From Malaya genurostris (taxonomy: Eukaryota; Arthropoda; Insecta; Diptera; Culicidae): a DNA stretch of 64,000 bases. The DNA is taken from the NCBI RefSeq assembly GCF_030247185.1, contig NC_080572.1:178278866-178342865 (forward strand). The letters run 5' to 3'. The notes beneath the pieces are model-generated. The model was not told where the DNA came from. It made no database searches and was given only the letters and a program-made list of their open reading frames with translations. The position numbers were made by a program, and so were the translations under genes. Positions 1-12,085 of this stretch are shown here, in pieces; the stretch's first letter is position 1; each line of letters opens with the position of its first letter.

Positions 1-145
1 CAACTGATTGAATCAGTAATTTTTACAGTTCAGTGCTGCAGAAAATTAATGTTGAATGATTAAATTATTTCATTTGAAATTTAGGAAAAAAATATCTTGA
101 ACAACTGATTGCTCTACGTCCTTTTTATTTTTGATTTAAAAAACA

Positions 146-811
146 TTAATTTTCTTTCATCTCATAGCTTCGGCGAAAGTTTTCACCCGTTGTAGTAAGA
201 GTTCCAATATCATATAAAGTGTTCATAATGAACAAATAAAACAGTTTATCTGCAGGATGACTTTTACAGTTGAATACTTCAAAACACTGGCACAGCAATC
301 CGAAGCAGTACAGAATATATCCCTCCACTGGAATTTTAAGATCGCGCCAAATAATAACTCCTCCTTCAGCTTTGTAAAGTAGTATCAGGATATAATAATT
401 AACCTCAGGAAACGGGTCATCAACCTGGAATAACACATATAAATTCACAGATGTAACAGCGTAATTAATTAAAACTAATATTGTATTCGTTCTTTGTGAT
501 GGTATTAACAAGACGGAATTTAAAAAACAAAAATTACAGTTATTTACCTTTAACCACTGAATTATACCGTTTAACGGGTTTATTTTTTCTGTATCTGCAT
601 CCTTTGTTCTTTTAGCGCCACGAGAATTTTTAATTTCATCCGTTTTGGTATGTTTAGTGTCTTCATTAATTGAATCTGCTGGCTCATTATCCGCTAGTTC
701 CGCATATTCAAATGCAGATTGAAATGACGGGGAATTCACGAGAAATTGCGGTTCTCCTGGATGTTTATCCAAAATATGTCTTTTTAAAGACCAGAACCGA
801 CTATAACGCAT
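146..811 (-). CDS. C2H2-like protein, two exons, 5' incomplete
   Basis: I do not recognise this family. Two exons join in phase 0: 548-811 (donor GT at 546-547) and 146-424 (acceptor AG at 425-426), giving 180 residues from the ATG at 811. The ATG lies inside a finger: the same frame continues upstream of it and encodes two cysteines (codons at 830-832 and 815-817), spaced C-x4-C-x12-H-x4-H with the histidines in the first residues of the listed CDS. The middle (about residues 35-80) is acidic and lysine rich, like a linker. The second exon encodes a hydrophobic, aromatic-rich segment with cysteines. An in-frame stop lies about 30 bases upstream of the first cysteine, so a real start would need an upstream exon. 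It could be a C2H2 regulator or a domesticated transposase fragment. The splice sites and open frames argue for a real gene; the function is unknown. Confidence 0.45.
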   Translation of the reverse strand: MRYSRFWSLKRHILDKHPGEPQFLVNSPSFQSAFEYAELADNEPADSINEDTKHTKTDEIKNSRGAKRTKDADTEKINPLNGIIQWLKVNNCNFCFLNSVLLIPSQRTNTILVLINYAVTSVNLYVLFQVDDPFPEVNYYILILLYKAEGGVIIWRDLKIPVEGYILYCFGLLCQCFEVFNCKSHPADKLFYLFIMNTLYDIGTLTTTGENFRRSYEMKEN

Positions 812-959
812 ATTACATTTTGAAAATGTACAGTCGTAACGTACAGCGTCAGGAAATATATTCCATTTTACTCACTTCGATCACAGTATACAAAAACCAA
901 TATGGCGTGCTATGTGCTTGCGTTTTACAAATTTATTCGGTACTCTACCGAACAATTCG

Positions 960-1618
960 CTAAAAATCGATAAATTACTGATTTAGAATTACCGAATTTA
1001 CCGAATAATTTCAAAGTGAAGACAGTTCGGTAGATAATTACCAAATTTTCAGTACATGTTTTTTAAAGAGCTGAATTTCGGTAACAAAATATGCTGAATA
1101 CGTCAATTTTGTCGTGAATACGACTTACTTTACTATGGGGTGCCTTTTCAAAATTTACCCTCTGAGAGAGTGATAAGTTTTTGATCGTGAATATCTCTTG
1201 TTGTATCTAACGAATCAACATAATTTTTGCTACATGCCATCGGAAATATGATCACAATTTTATGATAAAATTTTCAGTTGTGTGACATAATTTCAAATAG
1301 TTCAAAATTCAACTTTGGTATAAACGAAATGTTTGGTATAAACGAGTATCAAAGAGGATAATTCATAAGGCGCGTTTGCCTTTCTCGTATTTTGAAAGCT
1401 CATAGCTCAGTGATGTGTGGAAGGATTTATATAATCTAACTACCAATAGAATCGAAATTATTCAACTTAAACGTGTATAGCAAAAGCATTGAAGTATTTC
1501 AATAGTACACTATTGAAAAACTTGTCTCATTTGACCCATGTCAACACCAGCCAATCAGAACGCGTTCTGAGGAAAAGAAGAAAATAGCTGCTGCTGTACA
1601 ACAAATCGTTCAAGAAAA
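960..1618. other. Gene-free spacer with ACCGAA/TTCGGT repeats
   Basis: I see no gene. The sequence at 960-1080 is rich in short inverted TTCGGTAA / TTACCGAA words. Similar words occur at 3440-3500, 4320-4570 and 15455-16090, which suggests decayed copies of one small repeat family. Confidence 0.4.
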
Positions 1619-3293
1619 ATGTTCCGAAAAGTGGTGAATATCGTAGTGAGTTCCTCAATTTGGTCCTTCTGAATGCTAGAAACGAATCCCTACAGCATAT
1701 TGATAGTTTCTTTCAATAAATTATGCAAATCCGAAATGAAATAATCGACATTAAAATTCTATATGCGGCTATTTTTATAGCCGTTAGGACCGCCCATTAG
1801 TGAAAAAGCTACAAACGAAATCACATAAAAGGAAATTTCTTAACAAAAATTGAATCAGTTTGGATTCTATCGCCACTGCGAGCAGATGTGTTTTGTGTCG
1901 TCTGCACAGCTAGTTTCGCTTTCGACAAGAGCGATTACGTCACAGCTGCCAGTCATTAGCATTGGGAAAAAAACAACGGTGGAGAGCATTACACAATATC
2001 AGCCGTTCTAATGGCTCTAAAATTTTTCTAAAGAACTATTAGGATTTGTTTTTCGCAAATTGCAAGTAATTATCCTCAGTTTAGTGCAAATCAAGAACAA
2101 TTTGGTTAGATTTGTGCACTTTTCGCTGTGTGAAATTCACAGTAATCGAGATCAAGTGAAGCCTTTTTTTGCGAAAAATGTTCCAGAGTTTAATATCGTA
2201 GAGAATTACGCAATTTGACCCTTCTGAATGCTGGAAATGAATCCCTACAGCATATTGATAGTTTTTTTCAATAAATTATGCAAATCCGAAATGAAATAAT
2301 CGACATAAAAATTCTGTATGCGGCTATTTTTATAGCCGTTAGGACCGCCCATTAGTGAAAAAGCTACAAACGAAATCACATAAAAGGAAATCTCTTAACA
2401 AAAAATGAATCAGTTTGGATTCTATCGCCACTGCGAGCAGATGTGTTTTGTGTCGCCTGCACAGCTAGTTTCGCTTCCGACAAGAGCGATTACGTCACAG
2501 CTGCCAGTCATTTCGATGGATGAAAAAGCAACGTTGGAGAGCATTATAAAAAATCAGCCGTTCTAATGGCTCTAAAAGTTTTCTGAAGAACTATTAGGAT
2601 TTGTTGTTCGCAAATCGAAAGGAAATATCCTCAGTTTAGTGCAAATCTAGAACAGTTTGGTTAGATTTTTGCACTTTTCGCTGTGTAAAATTCACAGTAA
2701 TCGAGATCAAGTGAAACCTTCTGGGTTTTTGCGAAAAATGTTCCAGAGTTCGTAGAGAACTGCACAATTTGACCCTTCTGAATGCTAGAAACGAATTCCT
2801 ACAGCATACTGATAGTTTCTTTCAATAAATTATGCAAATGCAAAATAAAATAATCGACATTAAAATTCTGTATGCGACTATTTTTATAGCCGTTAGGACC
2901 GCCCATTAGTGAAAAAGCTACAAACGAAATCACGTAAAAGAAAGCTCCTAACAAAAATCTAATCAGTTTGGATTCTATCGCCAATGCGAGCAGATGTATT
3001 TTGTGCCGTTTTCAAAGCTAGTTTCGCTTCCGACAAGAGCGATTACGTCACAGCTGCCAGTCATTTCGATGGATGAAAAAGCAACGTTGGAAAGCATTAT
3101 AAAAAATCAGCCGTTCTAATGGCTCTAAAAGTTTTCTGAAGAACTATTAGGATGTGTTGTTCGCAAATCGAAAGAAAATATCCTCAGTTTAGTGCAAATG
3201 TAGAACAGTTTGGTTAGATTTTTGCACTTTTCGCTGTGTGAAATTCACAGTAATCGAGATCAAGTGAAGCCTTCTTTGTTTTTGTGAAAAATG
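1619..3293. repeat. Three tandem copies of a ~555-bp unit
   Basis: Three head-to-tail copies start near 1619, 2180 and 2739. The spacing is constant: the TATA-containing palindrome lies at 1767, 2322 and 2876, and TTACGTCA at 1935, 2490 and 3043. No open frame is shared by all copies. Each copy, read on the minus strand, has TGACGTAA, then TATAAAAA in a near palindrome, then ATTTGCAT. Confidence 0.85.
1767..1782 (-). promoter_or_regulatory. TATA-like palindrome, repeat copy 1
   Basis: The plus strand reads GGCTATTTTTATAGCC, a perfect 6-bp stem with a 4-base loop. The minus strand reads as a TATAAAAA box. Copies 2 and 3 have it at 2322-2337 and 2876-2891 (one stem mismatch in the third). A TGACGTAA site lies about 155 bases upstream on the minus strand. 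Promoter activity is inferred. Confidence 0.35.
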
Positions 3294-3778
3294 TGGAAAA
3301 GGGGAATGCTTGCATAATTCATACAATTGATCAACTAATTGATATTCGGAAGTGTTAAGGAACATGTCAGTTGTTTTCGTATTCACGACATCCAGTTATG
3401 TCTCTGACATTACCCACCCGCCTTTTTATAAGAACAGCAGACTAATCGGTAATTTTTATAAAAATAGCGAATTTTCCAGTAAAAATATTACCGAACTGAA
3501 AATCCGAAAATAAGTGTGTGGGAAAAGGGAAAAATTTCTTAAAAGTCTAAGTTAGTATACGGAAAGGAGCTCTTCGCAATTCTGCAGTCTCATATTCTTA
3601 ATGTGATTATGAAATATTATAAAATTTTTTTTGGACAGATGTATCTCAATCAATTCATCTTATAAAATATTTTATTCCCCCGATGACTTCAAATATTCTT
3701 AAATTTGTGAAATAGTTTTACTAAAACGAATTGAGAACGCTCAATTCGTTATAATTTAGTGATGGTAAGCATGTTTTT

Positions 3779-4738
<960 letters not shown>

Positions 4739-4750
4739 ATCCAGACTTTT
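4739..4750. repeat. Target-site duplication, distal (3') copy
   Basis: ATCCAGACTTTT, identical to 10839-10850. The exact 3' edge is blurred because the T run continues into the element's poly(A). Confidence 0.9.
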
Positions 4751-5136
4751 TTTTTCATAAATACGTTTATTTCTTAAGGCAGTTTACATAAGTTTTTCTT
4801 CGCCGTAGCATCACTTTTACATAATATTCTTATCCTAATTTAATTCTAACATAGTCACAACGTTTTGCATTTATTAAAACATATTCTCTTATTACTTAAA
4901 TATCATCTTAGGTAACTCGTCATTAATTATGAAATCTACTCGGAAATATTATTTGAACCAAACGATTAACTTCTATAAATTATAAAATAAGCTGTTATTT
5001 TCAGACATTTTGTTAATAATTTCATAAACTGTTTCGAGTTTGTTTATATCATTACATTATTTTTATTCTAATTTAGCTATTGGTTGAACTCATGGACGCA
5101 GCTGGGATCAGAACTAAGTCTTAAAAGGGGCCTTTA

Positions 5137-8100
5137 TTAAATTGAAACTCCAATTTTCTTTATGAAATGATAAATAAGTTTCATGTATGACAGGTCACGA
5201 CAAGCAAGAATGTCTCGAACTGGGATATTGGATAGTCTACCTTGGGTACGCAAAGAATTTATTAGTTGAGATCTGACATCACGATACTCCACGCATGTCC
5301 AAACGACATGATCAATATCTCGATAACCTTCGCCACAAGCACAATGATTAGTCTCGGAGAGCCCAATTCGAAGGAGATGTGCATCTAACGTGTAGTGATT
5401 GGACATGAGTCTAGACATCACACGAATGAAATCTCTACTCACATCCAGTCCCCTGAACCATGCCTTTGTCGATATTTTCGGAATAATTGAGTGCATCCAC
5501 CGACCCAGATCATCTTTATCCCAAGAAGCTTGCCAGCTGGCAAGTGTTCTTTGGCGAGACGAGCTATAGAATTCGTTGAAAGCAATTGGTCTCTCATAAA
5601 TTTCACCCTCAATAGCACCACGTTTGGCTAAAATATCGGCTCTTTCATTGCCAGGAATGGAGCAATGAGCCGGGACCCAGACTATAGTGATTAGATAATT
5701 ATTGTTCAATATGTCGTTCAGGCACTGTTTTATTTTGCCCAGGAAAAACGGTTCAGTCTTGCCAGTCATGTTTGAGCGAATGGCTTCAATTGCACTCAGA
5801 CTATCTGTGAAGAGGAAATAATGGTTTGGAAATAATGTGACGATTACACTCAAACTATATTGAACTGCTGCTAGCTCTGCTATATAAACAGATGCAGGTT
5901 CTTGAAGCCTAAATGAGGCCGAAACATTATTGTTGAACATACCAAACCCTGTCGCTTCTTCAATTCGCGATCCGTCCGTGTAAAACATTTTCTCAGAGTC
6001 AATATGCCTGAACTTACTTGAGAATATTTTTGGGATTTCCGTCGAACGTAGATGATCCGGGATTCCACGCACTTCGCGCTGCATGGATGTATCGAAAAAT
6101 AAAGTTGAGTCAGGGACATTTAGGAGGCTGACACGGATAGGAATATATCTTGAAGGGTTGATTTCCTGTGACATATGGTTAAAATATACTGTCATGAATT
6201 TTGTTTGAGATCGAAGCTCGACTAGTCGTTCGAAATTATTAATTACCATGGGATTCAGCACCTCACATCTTATTAGCAGGCGTGATGAAAGCTCCCAAAA
6301 TCGATCTTTTAATGGAAGAACTCCCGCCAGAACTTCAAGACTCATTGTATGTGTCGAATGCATGCACCCTAAAGCAATTCGCAAACAACGATACTGAATT
6401 CGCTCCAGTTTGATAATATGAGAGTTTGCAGCGGAACGAAAGCAAACGCATCCATATTCCATCACTGAAAGTATCGTTGTCTGATACAATTTTATTAGAT
6501 CTTCCGGATGAGCACCCCACCAAGATCCTGTTATTGTTCGAAGAAAATTTACTCTTCGTTGGCATTTTGTTATCAGAAACCTAATGTGTCCTCCCCACGT
6601 GCATTTGGAATCGAACCACACCCCGAGGTATTTAAAAGTTAAAACCTGTTGGATCATTCTTCCCATCATATGGAGCTGAAGCTGCGCGGGATCATGCTTT
6701 CTTGAAAAGACGACTAACTCTGTTTTCTCCGCAGAGAATTCGATACCAAGATGAACAGCCCAATCGGACAAGTTATCTAAGGTATCTTGCAATGGTTTAT
6801 GCAGATCAATAGCTTTGGGTCCAGTAACTGAAACCACGCCATCATCTGCCAATTGTCTTAGTGTACATGGGGTTACTAGACAGCTGTCAATGTCATTTAC
6901 GTAAAAATTATAGAGGAGCGGACTGAGGCATGAGCCTTGCGGGAGACCCATATAACTATTTCTGAGTGTTGCCAAATCGCCATGTGAAAAATGCATGTGT
7001 TTCTCTGACAAAAGGTTGTGCAAATAATTATTTATAACCGCTGGGAGTCCATTTTGGTGAAGCTTGTCTGAAAGAACATCAATGGAAACTGAATCAAATG
7101 CTCCTTTAATGTCTAAAAATACAGATGCCATTTGTTGCTTTTGAGCGAAGGCAATTTGGATGTCAGACGAAAGTAATGCAAGGCAATCATTCGTCCCTTT
7201 ATTTCTACGGAAGCCAAACTGAGTATCTGACAACAAACCGTTCGTCTCGACCCAAGTGTCGAGACGTCGTAGAATAATTTTTTCGAACAATTTTCTGATG
7301 CAGGACAACATCGCAATGGGTCTATATGAGTTGTGATTGGAAGCTGGTTTCCCCGGTTTTTGAATGGCGATAACTTTCACTTGTCTCCAGTCAGGTGGAA
7401 CAATATTTTGCTCAAGAAACTTGTTGAACAATTCCAACAAACGTCTTTTTGCGAGGTTGGGCAGATTCTTCACCAAGTTGAATTTAATTCTGTCCAACCC
7501 TGGAGCGTTATTGTTACAAGACAAGAGTGCTATAGAAAATTCCATCATTGAAAATGGGTTATTAATAAAACCATTATTTGGAGGAGATTCCCGTATAATG
7601 CTCTGCGTAGGAACAGAATCTGGGCAAACTTTCCTAGCAAAGTCAAATATCCATCGGTTCGAGTATTCATCACTCTCATTGCCCACGGTACGATTCCTCA
7701 TTCGTCTGGCCGTGTTCCAAAGAGTGCTCATTGAGGTATCTCTTGACAAACCTTCGACAAAATGTCTCCAATAGCTACATTTTTTGGCTCGAAGTATGCT
7801 CTTGTACTTGGTTTCTAAAACCATAAGTTTTTCAAAATTCTGAGGAGTTCCTCCTCCCCGTTTTAGAAACGTCTTGCAAGCATTTTGTTTTGCGAGTTTA
7901 GCCTCTGAGCACTCTTTGTCCCACCAGGGGTTGGGAGGCCTTCTGTTAGTCGTTGGCCCAGGAAAGCGTTTAGTTTGGGATTGTTCTGCTGCCTCCAGAA
8001 TCGAACAAATGAGGAAGTCATATTCTTCAAGTGGAGGGAGCTCTTCCATTGAATTCAAAATACTAGAGATACTACTTTGGTATTTAATCCAGTCGATATT

Positions 8101-8829
8101 TTTTGTCAAATCATATGGAATACTAGCGGAAGTAGCAATGCAATTGCTACTGCTAATTGAGATGATGATTGGTAAATGATCGCTACCGTGTAAATCAGGC
8201 AGTATTTTCCAGGTGCAATCTAGTCGAATTGATGTTGAGCAAAGAGATAGATCTAATGCACTTGGGCGTGCAGGAGGTCTTGGGATCCGTGTAATGCTAC
8301 CCATATTTAATACCGTCATGCTAAAATTGTCACAAATGTTTTGTATTAAAGATGATCTGCTATCATTGTAAACGGAACCCCACATAATACCGTGCGAATT
8401 TAAATCCCCCAGAATCAATCGTGGTGCAGGAAGGGCTTCAACCATTTCATTAAGCTGTTGCTGTCCAACTTGTGCTTTTGGAGGAATATAAACCGAAGCT
8501 ATGCAAATATCTTTGCATTTAATGTTTATTTGGCAAGCAACAACTTCTATACTAGAAGTTGAAGGGATGTTTAATCTTTAAAAGGAATAGCATTTCTTAA
8601 TTCCCAAAAGCACTCCACCATACGGAGAGTCTCTATCGAGACGTATAATGTTAAAATCATTAAAATTTAAAGCTATGTTTGAAGTAAGCCATGTTTCGCA
8701 TAAAGCAAATACATCACGTTTTTGACTATGCAATAATATTTTAAATGAATCAAGTTTTGGCATGATGCTTCGACAATTCCACTGCAGGACAGTGATTGTA
8801 TCATTTGCGACGGGTGATAAATTATCCAT
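5137..8829 (-). pseudogene. Retrotransposon ORF2: endonuclease, RT, RNase H; one in-frame stop
   Basis: The polyprotein makes the nick, copies the RNA and removes the RNA strand during target-primed reverse transcription. From the ATG at 8829 the frame has 1230 codons and is open except for a TAA at 8578-8580 (codon 84). The part downstream, 5137-8445, has its own long frame. The APE-like endonuclease shows QWNCRS, CETWL, ILGDLNSHG and SDHLPI. The RT shows SYRPIAMLS, FGFRRNKGT, FLDIKGAFDS, GLPQGSCLSP and an LADD catalytic box. RNase H shows FYTDGS, the Glu of IAELAAVQ, FTDSLSAIEAI and WVPAHCSIPGNERAD. A CACGEGYRDIDHVVWTC segment near the C terminus resembles a CCHC knuckle. All catalytic signatures are kept. 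The stop may be a recent mutation, an allele or a sequencing error. Confidence 0.93.
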
Positions 8830-10111
8830 CAAAAGATACAAAACCTGAGACAATTGGCCATTGAGCTGATAACTGCTTCAAAAAGGTTCTAGCTATTGGA
8901 AGGAATGCCATTATGAGGGTCTTTAAGGGTTCAGATATATTGAATGCTGAGAAAATCCATTCAACAATTTCCGAAAACTTCAGTAATCCTGTTGGTGGCT
9001 GTGAAATGGAGCCCACTGGATTATTATCTTTTTCTGTACTAGATCCTGGATTGGTTTGTGAATTTGACAAACCAGGAGGCACAGTCTTTGGTTTTGACTT
9101 TTTTTGTTTAACACGGGGATCTTTTTTTGAAGATGAAATTTTAGGTGTCTTTTTTGGTAATTTGGAGGAAGACTTCTTTCTCTTAACTGACCCTTGGGTA
9201 GTGATAAACGAATTACCTTCACTATTTTCGTCAGAGTCAGAGTCCTCTGGTTCCTCTAGATTTGAAAACCCGTTTTCGGTTTCCAAAGGGGGGACATCAA
9301 TGACCGTTTTAAGCATTTCTGCATATGTGCGCTTAGACCGTGCTTTTAAAGAAAGCTTAATTTTGTCTTTGTGCACTTTAAATGCAGTGCATACTGAAAT
9401 ATCATCATGAGGACTATTCCCACAATAAATACATTTTTCAATTTCCTTGTTGCAATCATTATCTTTATGAGGCCCTTCACACTTAATACATTTTGGTTTA
9501 TTACTACAGTAAGTAGCTGTGTGGCCGAATTTTTTGCAGTTCGTACAATTCATTACATTTGGAACAAAAAGCCGAACAGGGAGGCGAATTTTATCGACAT
9601 AGACATGGGACGGCAACGCAGACCCGGCAAATGTCACTCGAAACGAGTCTGATGGGCGATAAACTTTTTTTTCCTCTGCATGAACTACTGAGTACAGTTG
9701 TTTGCACTCCAGTATTTTCACACCCTCAAGCATAGAGTTCTTGAAACGACCAACACCATGCTTGAGTAAATCATCTACCGAAAGACTCGCTTCGGTAACA
9801 ACACCGTCAATTTCGACATCTTTGGAGGGTATGTAAACTTTATACTCTTTATTGAAATGTTCCGAAGAGACAATATCATTCGCGTGTTTCAAATTATTTA
9901 CCACAACACGAATTTTATCGTTATTTACTTTTATGATCTCTTTGATTGAAGAGAATCGTGATGTCAAACCTTTAGAAATCTGGTAAATGTTTAATGGCTT
10001 TGATATACGTCTAAAAAAGACTATCCAAGGCCCAGAAGAGCTCTCCTGATATTTTTTCGTTCGTGGGGGTATAGGATTCATGCTAGGATTTACGTCCATG
10101 GATTCATCCAT
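8822..10111 (-). CDS. Retrotransposon ORF1, Gag-like nucleic acid-binding protein
   Basis: A 429-residue protein that in I/jockey-type elements coats the transcript and forms the RNP. Three CCHC knuckles lie around residues 190-245: C-TN-C-KKFG-H-TATY-C, then C-IK-C-EGP-H-KDND-C, then C-IY-C-GNSP-H-DDISV-C. The N-terminal half (about 30-110) has a fold-like region resembling the RNA-recognition part of these proteins. The region from about 280 to 370 is Ser/Lys/Glu-rich and probably disordered. The ATG is at 10109-10111. The ORF ends at a TAA (8822-8824) inside the start of ORF2, sharing the eight bases ATGGATAA. The frame is intact. Confidence 0.92.
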   Translation of the reverse strand: MDESMDVNPSMNPIPPRTKKYQESSSGPWIVFFRRISKPLNIYQISKGLTSRFSSIKEIIKVNNDKIRVVVNNLKHANDIVSSEHFNKEYKVYIPSKDVEIDGVVTEASLSVDDLLKHGVGRFKNSMLEGVKILECKQLYSVVHAEEKKVYRPSDSFRVTFAGSALPSHVYVDKIRLPVRLFVPNVMNCTNCKKFGHTATYCSNKPKCIKCEGPHKDNDCNKEIEKCIYCGNSPHDDISVCTAFKVHKDKIKLSLKARSKRTYAEMLKTVIDVPPLETENGFSNLEEPEDSDSDENSEGNSFITTQGSVKRKKSSSKLPKKTPKISSSKKDPRVKQKKSKPKTVPPGLSNSQTNPGSSTEKDNNPVGSISQPPTGLLKFSEIVEWIFSAFNISEPLKTLIMAFLPIARTFLKQLSAQWPIVSGFVSFDG

Positions 10112-10838
10112 TACATTAAAATTTTTAACTAAACTTTAAAATAAAATTTGAAACCAACACTACACAGTACTCAATCAAAAGGAAAAGAAAAAACTTCTAC
10201 CTTGAAATTGTTGTCTATCTCCGTTGCACTGCCGTGTAGATCCTCGTTGCTCTAGATGTTCTTGTTGGATGTATCTGGACGTTGATACAATGCTGAAGCT
10301 CACTGTAGCGATAGAATATGATGTGATGCTACTGCTACCTGACATCCAGCACCACTCGAATTCCGATTTGCTTTCGTCTTCGCCAGCTGTAACCAGCGCA
10401 GGTCACCGGTGTATACCTGCGTGTTGTATGGCAGTGGAAAGACCGAGTTGTCTTGTCTCCTTCTTCCTAGTGCTCCGCACCGATATGCTTCTGCACCGAA
10501 GTGCCTTCGCACCGGTGTGCCTTTGCACTCTCCTGCTTCTATGTGCCTTTGCACTCTTCCTCTTCGATGTGGCTTTGCACTCTCCTGTTCAGCACTTGTG
10601 GCTGTATATTGTGGCCTGGGTAGAGCTTGGGAAACGCCCTTTGTTGTTTCCTTCACCAGCTTGGCCCAGCACTAGGGCTCTCTTATGCAGCACGACTATA
10701 CGTTTTAACGGCTGCTGCCAACAGGTTTCTACCTGTAGTTCAACCGTTGTCGTATTTAACGCGTGTAAACCAACCAGCGTTATTAAACTGTACGCTTCTA
10801 TACACAACCTTCTCGGTTGAACGGCTATTACTGAATGC
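10112..10838 (-). promoter_or_regulatory. Retrotransposon 5' UTR / internal promoter region
   Basis: The element begins GCATTCAGTAATAGCC. The TTCAGTA matches an insect initiator, and a GGTTG (RGWYV-type) lies about 24 bases after the initiator A. This fits the TATA-less internal Pol II promoters known for I and jockey, but the downstream spacing is not canonical. Confidence 0.4.
10516..10593. repeat. 26-bp tandem repeat in the retrotransposon 5' UTR
   Basis: Three units start at 10516, 10542 and 10568 with an exact 26-base period. Each contains TGTGCCTTTGCACTC or a one- or two-base variant. Looser related words (GTGCCTTCGCACC) extend upstream to about 10480. Confidence 0.8.
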
Positions 10839-10850
10839 ATCCAGACTTTT
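10839..10850. repeat. Target-site duplication, proximal (5') copy
   Basis: ATCCAGACTTTT, identical to 4739-4750, abutting the 5' end of the minus-strand element. Confidence 0.9.
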
Positions 10851-11075
10851 AGTCAACTTGTTTTGATAAAAACCGTCTGTAACATTTTGTGCAATTCATA
10901 GATTAGCATTTTTCATCTTATCCTTCAATAATTCGACGTATAATGCAAAATACATTTTATGAGTAAGTGCTCTGGATACTAAACAATTTTTCTAAACTCA
11001 TTATTAGTGTTTTATGTAGGAGCTTCTATAGGAAGAATATTCAGATGTGCGCTATATCATACTATGTCTTAAGCA

Positions 11076-11101
11076 TGTAATTGGTTGGTTCCAAAGACTG
11101 A
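11076..11101. repeat. 26-bp flanking duplication, left
   Basis: Identical to 12086-12111; interpreted as the target-site duplication of the 984-bp element between them. Confidence 0.75.
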
Positions 11102-12085
11102 GCTTGAGCTTGAGCTTGAGCGACCACCCCTGGTTGCTACTCCGTTACTGATCGGGATTAGCTGAAACTGTACAGGCAATTTCTAGATGATCCGACCTGG
11201 GACTGGTAAATCATCCTTCAATGTACATCTTCTGGTAATCCCAGAATTCATTTATCAGTACCGGCGCCGGCCAGGCCCGAACGTAGATCGTCTAAAGAAT
11301 GGGAAGGGATGTTAGTCCAACACTTGTTGTTACTAGAGGCCGCATATACTACTGCGCACTCCACAAGTGTCACGGGAGAAGGATATTTGTTAGTAAAAAT
11401 TTCAGTATTGATATTATTCGCGCGCGACTCAGTATGTTCCGGTTTCAAGATGTTCGGATGCACCACTAAACTTATTAACTTCCCGAGTGAACGTTTCAAC
11501 AATATCCTATATTGAAGTCCCGGCAAGTCTTGATTCACAGCTCTTGTTCGAGGAAACTGAAGAAAAATTTGCAATACTATCGCGTAACGAATAAAAACTT
11601 CCCAATTTTTATAACTGAAATTACGTGATACAAAATAAACGAGTGAATAGGATTTTGACAAAAAAGTTGATTCATTGCATTGACATATTCTAAACAGTTG
11701 TTATAAAATCATTTATTTATCATTATTTATTTATTTATCATTCAATTTATAATTCTGACAGACAATCAATAACATGGAAAAAGAAAACATTCTAAATAAA
11801 ACTTTTTTTCGAAGTTAGACGGAAATTGATAGGTTGAATGAAGAGATAATTTAGTAAAATAGAATTTAGTAAAATAGAAAGTAGTAAATCAGAAGTGAAA
11901 CATTGAAAATATCTGATAACTAAAAGGAACAAGAAACTCCTGCAGTTGTCGCCTTTTATGACATGGAAGCAGGAACCCAGTGGATCTATTCTTGGTTCAT
12001 TTTTTTCCGCCGGATTCCACACGGCATCTAGGCTGTCCGGAGAGAGCTAATAGGTACTATCAATCTCCTAGTGGACCACAGCCTC
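11102..12085 (-). mobile_element. 984-bp non-autonomous retroposon with hexamer tail
   Basis: Flanked by an identical 26-bp direct repeat at 11076-11101 and 12086-12111 (starts TGTAATTGGTTGG). On the minus strand the 3' end is a CAAGCT-type hexamer run (three units at 11102-11122), like the short tandem tails of some non-LTR elements. There is no coding capacity. A diverged copy lies in the opposite orientation at about 50890-51440. Confidence 0.7.

Larger units (their letters stand above)
4751..10838 (-). mobile_element. Non-LTR retrotransposon, I-like, nearly full length
   Basis: A 6.1-kb element on the minus strand, flanked by a perfect 12-bp direct repeat, ATCCAGACTTTT, at 4739-4750 and 10839-10850. 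From its 5' end it has a ~730-bp 5' UTR (10112-10838), ORF1 (8822-10111), ORF2 (5137-8829) and a ~390-bp 3' UTR ending in a short A run at 4751-4755. The order of endonuclease, reverse transcriptase and RNase H, plus a CCHC-bearing ORF1, fits the I group or a related RNase H-bearing clade (LOA, Outcast/Loner). The exact clade needs a tree. The perfect target duplication and full 5' end indicate a young insertion. Confidence 0.9.

Noticed and set aside
1767..1782. Histone-type 3' stem-loop (GGCTATTTTTATAGCC)
   Set aside because: The stem and loop size fit, but no histone coding sequence lies upstream and no purine-rich downstream element follows; the minus-strand TATA reading is more economical.
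7364..7774. 136-codon plus-strand frame
   Set aside because: Antisense shadow of the retrotransposon ORF2 RT region.
10224..10820. 198-codon plus-strand frame with cysteine-rich repeats
   Set aside because: Lies in the retrotransposon 5' UTR on the opposite strand; its repeats come from the 26-bp array and no known domain is visible.
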